Origin: Prevotellaceae bacterium UBA4359
GTDB taxonomy: Bacteria > Bacteroidota > Bacteroidia > Bacteroidales > Bacteroidaceae
NCBI GenBank assembly: GCA_002393555.1
Contig: DGSP01000016.1
Span: 1-43,682 of the forward strand
Direction: 5' to 3'
Length of the DNA stretch: 43,682 nt
Below are positions 40,190 to 43,682 of the stretch, piece by piece. The position numbers and the translations under genes are program-made. Below the pieces are notes generated by a model. That model was not told the origin of the DNA and searched no databases. It saw only the letters and a list, made by a program, of their open reading frames with translations. Positions within the stretch are counted from its first letter, which is position 1. Each line of letters opens with the position of its first letter.

Positions 40190-41374
40190 ATGATACGCAC
40201 AAACACAAACTACGCAAAACTTTCTCACCGCTATCTTTTCGCCGAGATAGCACAGCAAGTGAACACTTATAAGGCCGAACATCCCGATGCCGACATCATC
40301 CGTCTCGGCATCGGCGATGTCACCCGTCCTCTGCCCGATGCTGCCATCCAAGCCATGCATCGAGCCGTGGATGAATGTGCCGACGGAAGAACTTTTCGAG
40401 GTTATGGTCCCGAACATGGCTACGACTTCCTCATCGACACCATCATCCAGCATGATTTCCTTCCTCGGGGCATTCAACTCGACCGCGAAGAGGTGTTCAT
40501 CAGCGATGGTGCCAAGAGCGACACGGGCAACATCGGCGACATTCTCTCGACCGACAACATCGTGGGCATCACCGACCCCGTCTATCCTGTTTATGTCGAT
40601 ACGAACATCATGGCAGGACGCACCCTCAAGTACATCCCCTGCCATGTGGGGAACGGCTTTACGGGCGATATTCCATCGGAGCATCTCGACATCATCTATC
40701 TCTGCTACCCCAACAACCCCACGGGGGCTGTCATCACGAAAGAGCAACTGGCAGAGTGGGTCAATTATGCCCTCCGGGAGAAGGCACTCATTCTTTATGA
40801 TTCTGCCTACGAAGCCTTCATCCAAGACGACTCGCTGCCCCACTCCATCTACGAGATAGAAGGCGCGAAGGAATGTGCCATCGAGTTCCGCAGTTTCTCC
40901 AAAACAGCAGGATTTACGGGCATTCGGTGTGGCTACACGGTCATCCCGAAAGAACTGAAAGGTGCTGACGGCACTCCGCTCAATGCCCTCTGGAACCGTC
41001 GCCAATGCAGCAAGTTCAACGGTGCCTCCTACATTTCTCAACGCGGAGCCGAAGCCATCTATACGCCAGAAGGTCAGCAACAGGTGCGTGCCACCATTCA
41101 GCACTACATGAAGAATGCCCAACTCATCCGCGAAAGCCTCGCCTTCCTCGGACTCACTGTCTATGGCGGCGAACACTCCCCCTACATCTGGGTTTCCACC
41201 CCCGATGGCGAAGACTCTTGGGGCTTCTTCCACCGACTGCTCACCGATGCCAACGTGGTCGTCACCCCTGGCGAAGGATTTGGACAACATGGCGAAGGCT
41301 ACATCCGCATCACCGCTTTCGGCACATGGGAAAACAGCCTTGCAGCAATGGAAAGAATCAAGAAGATGGTTTAG
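40190..41374 (+). CDS. dapL: LL-diaminopimelate aminotransferase
   Basis: This is a PLP-dependent class I aminotransferase of 394 residues. It converts tetrahydrodipicolinate plus glutamate to LL-diaminopimelate, the short route to lysine and peptidoglycan precursors. Family features are LFAEIAQQVNTY near the start, IRLGIGDVTRPLP, the substrate loop FRGYGPEHGYDFL, YLCYPNNPTGAVI, and the PLP lysine Lys238 in FRSFSKTAGFTGIRCGY. The ATG at 40190 gives a normal N-terminus. It lies immediately after gltD, so the amino donor glutamate is made by its operon partners. Confidence 0.94.
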   Translation: MIRTNTNYAKLSHRYLFAEIAQQVNTYKAEHPDADIIRLGIGDVTRPLPDAAIQAMHRAVDECADGRTFRGYGPEHGYDFLIDTIIQHDFLPRGIQLDREEVFISDGAKSDTGNIGDILSTDNIVGITDPVYPVYVDTNIMAGRTLKYIPCHVGNGFTGDIPSEHLDIIYLCYPNNPTGAVITKEQLAEWVNYALREKALILYDSAYEAFIQDDSLPHSIYEIEGAKECAIEFRSFSKTAGFTGIRCGYTVIPKELKGADGTPLNALWNRRQCSKFNGASYISQRGAEAIYTPEGQQQVRATIQHYMKNAQLIRESLAFLGLTVYGGEHSPYIWVSTPDGEDSWGFFHRLLTDANVVVTPGEGFGQHGEGYIRITAFGTWENSLAAMERIKKMV

Positions 41375-41565
41375 TTAGGAGTTTTTTTAGTTAGGAGTTA
41401 GAAGTTAGGAGTTAGGAGTTGCCATGCGGCTTGCTCCCAATGAGAAACCAACTGAATAGCCAACCCCTAACTAAAAAAACTCCTAACTTCTAACTCAAAA
41501 ACTCCTAACTCCTAACTAAAAAACTCCTAACTCCTAACTTCTAACTCCTAACTTCTAACTAAAAC
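41374..41565. repeat. Heptamer-type repeats forming a long inverted repeat between dapL and purF
   Basis: The word TTAGGAG (and TTAGAAG) is repeated on the left side (41375-41420) and its complement CTAACTCCTAACTTCTAACT-like series on the right (41466-41561). A 21-base stretch at 41374-41394 is exactly complementary to 41467-41487, and further registers are possible because the units repeat. The series runs to within about 10 bases of the purF ATG. No -7 element is visible in this gap. It may end dapL transcripts or vary in copy number. Confidence 0.85.
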
Positions 41566-41570
41566 ATTAC

Positions 41571-43418
41571 ATGGAACCTCTCAAACATGAATGTGGCGTG
41601 GCGATGATTCGCCTGCTCAAGCCCATCAGTTACTACAAAGAGAAATATGGCACCTCCACCTACGGACTCAACAAACTCTATCTTCTCATGGAGAAGCAGC
41701 ACAATCGGGGGCAGGAAGGAGCGGGCATTGCTTGCACCAACCTCAGCGCACAACCGGGAGAGGAATATATGCTGCGCGAACGTGCTCTCGGCAGCGGTGC
41801 CATCACCGAAATATTCAAGGCAATAGGCAACTCCTCCCCTCTTGGGGGAGGTTGGGAGGGGGCCCAAATCCTCATGGGACACCTCCGCTATTCCACCACA
41901 GGCAAGAGCGGCCTGGCTCATGTGCATCCCTTCATGCGCCGCAACAACTGGAGAGCCAAGAACCTGTGCCTTTGTGGCAACTTCAATCTCACCAATGTAG
42001 ATGAGGTGTTCAACCACATCACCGCCAAAGGACAGCATCCGCGCATCTACAACGACACCTACATCATGCTCGAACTGATGGGTCACCGACTCGACCGCGA
42101 GAGCGAACGCATCTACGAGATGGCACGTCAGAAGGGGTTGGAAGGCACCCACATCACCCACTACATCGAAGACCACATCGACATCGCCAACGTACTCCGC
42201 ACCTCCACCCCCATGTTCGATGGCGGCTATGTGCTGTGCGGATTCACGGGCAGCGGCGAGATGTTTGCCATGCGTGATCCGTGGGGCATCCGTCCCGCCT
42301 TCTGGTATCAAGACGAAGAGGTGCTGGTGGTTGCCTCCGAGCGTCCTGTCATCCAAACTACTTTTGCGGTGGAGGCTGACAACATCCACGAACTGCAGGC
42401 AGGCGAGGCACTGACCGTCCACAAGAATGGCACCGTCGCCCTCACGCAGATTCTCTCTCCCCGTGGCAACCACGCATGCTCCTTCGAACGCATCTATTTC
42501 AGTCGAGGCTCCGACCGCGACATCTACCGTGAGCGAAAAGCCCTCGGCGAACAACTGGCCGAAAGTGTCAATGCCGCCATCGGAGGCGACCTGGAACACA
42601 CCGTGTTCAGTTACATCCCCAACACCGCCGAAGTGGCATTCTACGGATTGCTCGACGGCTTCAAGAAACAACTGAACGAACAGAAAGCCGAGCAACTCTT
42701 CCAACTGATGCAGACACACCAGCCCACGAAAGAAGAGATTCGCGGCATCCTCCACAACTACATCCGCAGCGAGAAAGTCGCCATCAAGGACATCAAACTG
42801 CGCACCTTCATCACCGAAAGCGACCAGCGCAACGACCTTGCCGCACATGTCTATGACATCACATACGGCTCCCTGAAGGCACATGAAGACAACCTCGTCA
42901 TCATCGACGACTCCATCGTGCGTGGCACCACCCTCCGCGAAAGCATCCTCCGCATCCTCGACCGCCTCCATCCCAAGAAAATAGTCCTCGTCAGTTCCTG
43001 TCCACAAGTGCGCTATCCCGACTACTACGGCATCGACATGTCGCACATGGACGAGTTCATCGCCTTCCGTGCCGCCATCGAACTCCACATCGAACGAGGC
43101 AGTTGGCAAACCATCCACGATGTCTATCACCAGTGCATCACCCAGCGCCACCTCCCAGCCGAGCAGATGCAGAACTACGTGAAAGCCATCTACGCCCCCT
43201 TCACGCCCGAAGACATCTCACAGAAGATGCTCGACCTGCTCCGTCCCGACGGCATGACCACCCCCGTGCAACTCGTCTATCAGTCACTCGAAGGACTCCA
43301 CCGAGCCTGTCCCCATCACCCCGGCGACTGGTACTTCAGCGGCGACTACCCCACTCCAGGCGGCGTGAAACAGGTCAACCAAGCATTCATCAATTGGTAC
43401 GAACAAAACTATAAATAA
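41571..43418 (+). CDS. purF: Amidophosphoribosyltransferase
   Basis: This 615-residue protein catalyses the first step of purine synthesis, using glutamine to aminate PRPP. The class II amidotransferase domain has nucleophile Cys8 in HECGVAM, with HNRGQEGAG and GHLRYSTTGKSG. The PRPP-binding signature is VIIDDSIVRGTTLRE (about 443-457). The long form is usual in Bacteroidetes. Residues about 87-98 (NSSPLGGGWEGA) are encoded by a GC-rich palindromic repeat. They lie in a surface-loop position just before the conserved MGHLRYST strand, so activity need not be lost. Start ATG 41571 directly follows the heptamer repeats. Confidence 0.93.
   Translation: MEPLKHECGVAMIRLLKPISYYKEKYGTSTYGLNKLYLLMEKQHNRGQEGAGIACTNLSAQPGEEYMLRERALGSGAITEIFKAIGNSSPLGGGWEGAQILMGHLRYSTTGKSGLAHVHPFMRRNNWRAKNLCLCGNFNLTNVDEVFNHITAKGQHPRIYNDTYIMLELMGHRLDRESERIYEMARQKGLEGTHITHYIEDHIDIANVLRTSTPMFDGGYVLCGFTGSGEMFAMRDPWGIRPAFWYQDEEVLVVASERPVIQTTFAVEADNIHELQAGEALTVHKNGTVALTQILSPRGNHACSFERIYFSRGSDRDIYRERKALGEQLAESVNAAIGGDLEHTVFSYIPNTAEVAFYGLLDGFKKQLNEQKAEQLFQLMQTHQPTKEEIRGILHNYIRSEKVAIKDIKLRTFITESDQRNDLAAHVYDITYGSLKAHEDNLVIIDDSIVRGTTLRESILRILDRLHPKKIVLVSSCPQVRYPDYYGIDMSHMDEFIAFRAAIELHIERGSWQTIHDVYHQCITQRHLPAEQMQNYVKAIYAPFTPEDISQKMLDLLRPDGMTTPVQLVYQSLEGLHRACPHHPGDWYFSGDYPTPGGVKQVNQAFINWYEQNYK
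41833..41868 (+). repeat. GC-rich palindromic repeat inside purF
   Basis: CCTCCCC (41833-41839) pairs with GGGGAGG (41845-41851), and a G-rich tail GTTGGGAGGGGGCCC follows. The translation SPLGGGWEGA is typical of GC-rich dispersed palindromes read in this frame. It is in frame within purF and resembles the composition of the dnaX element. Confidence 0.75.
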
Positions 43419-43477
43419 TATAAGTTTGGATGCTTTTTTTCAACAACGAATATTTCGAATATGACGAATTTATACAA

Positions 43478-43552
43478 TGCACCTAAAGGTGCAACGAATA
43501 AAAACGAATGCTGAGTGTAGCCATTCGATTCCGTTCGTTGCCGCTTGCGGCA
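43478..43552. repeat. Two short hairpins after purF
   Basis: TGCACCTAAAGGTGCA (43478-43493) and TGCCGCTTGCGGCA (43539-43552) are both palindromic with 2-base centres. They lie in ACGAAT-rich sequence like that near 22-103 and 25500-25590. The second resembles the hairpin of the dispersed repeat at 338-353 and 33416-33431. I see no gene between 43419 and the window end. Confidence 0.6.
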
Positions 43553-43590
43553 TTAGGAAAATACATCTTCTCGCCGCATGGTAAATTAAC

Positions 43591-43608
43591 GTGAGTTCGA
43601 TGTAAGAA
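43591..43608 (+). repeat. Single arm of the GTGAGTTCG...TAAGAA repeat
   Basis: GTGAGTTCGATGTAAGAA matches 16 of 18 bases of the left arm at 33896-33913. The complementary arm is not found before the window ends. Confidence 0.65.
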
Positions 43609-43621
43609 TTACGCCTTCGGC

Positions 43622-43679
43622 GGACGAAGAAAAAACAAATAAAAACCGATGAAAACAAATAAAAACCTTTTCTTCGTCC
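43622..43679. repeat. 12-bp inverted repeat enclosing a 16-bp direct repeat
   Basis: GGACGAAGAAAA (43622-43633) is complementary to TTTTCTTCGTCC (43668-43679). Between them AAAACAAATAAAAACC occurs twice (43632-43647 and 43652-43667). The element runs to the window edge, so its full extent is unknown. Confidence 0.7.
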
Positions 43680-43682
43680 ACA

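Noticed and set aside
41559..43151. Minus-strand frame of 530 codons opposite purF
   Set aside because: PurF has all catalytic motifs on the plus strand, and the antisense frame arises from codon bias.

Overview
The window looks like the chromosome of a member of the Bacteroidota, most likely the order Bacteroidales and plausibly Prevotellaceae. Three things point there. The genes are preceded by the Bacteroidetes-type -7 element TAnnTTTG. The gene families are typical of that group: DUF4421, DUF5715, the long DPE2-like 4-alpha-glucanotransferase, LL-diaminopimelate aminotransferase and C69 dipeptidase. Many intergenic regions carry short, degenerate repeats. I see no rRNA, tRNA, CRISPR array, transposase or prophage gene.

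Layout. Bases 1-677 are repeat-rich and gene-poor and lead into a winged-helix gene remnant. malQ and a DUF5715 (M15-peptidase-like) gene follow on the plus strand (1133-4799). On the minus strand, 12215-4834 is a compact unit: a 1532-residue protein made of two complete sensor histidine kinases in tandem, a sodium:solute symporter, and a solitary DNA cytosine-C5 methyltransferase, with a 4-base overlap between the last two. Upstream of it lie an MscS channel gene and a second minus-strand unit: a secreted protein, an FAD-dependent oxidoreductase and a MATE transporter (18293-14410). A divergent promoter region at about 18300-18460 then starts a plus-strand information-processing unit: DUF4421 protein, dnaX, trmB, mrp and an RluA-type pseudouridine synthase. 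It closes with a clear intrinsic terminator at 25352-25395.

The second half holds a phosphoglucomutase/phosphomannomutase gene (minus), a small type II toxin-antitoxin pair whose YafQ-like toxin is broken by one amber codon, and a minus-strand group of C69 dipeptidase, GH2 glycosidase and a small secreted protein. Next comes a repeat-rich island (33064-34188), and then a plus-strand nitrogen block: gltB, gltD, dapL and purF. This block makes glutamate and spends amide or amino nitrogen on lysine/peptidoglycan and purine synthesis.

The most unusual content is (i) the double sensor kinase and its linkage to a transporter and a DNA methyltransferase; (ii) GC-rich palindromic repeats sitting in frame inside two housekeeping genes, dnaX and purF, the dnaX copy being a multi-hairpin element flanked by two different 21-bp tandem arrays; (iii) a near-perfect 20-bp hairpin between the FAD oxidoreductase and MATE genes that pairs fully only in the minus-strand transcript; and (iv) several families of inverted and tandem repeats in the intergenic regions. 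Everything here was read by eye from the sequence. Family names come from recognisable motifs and no database search was made.
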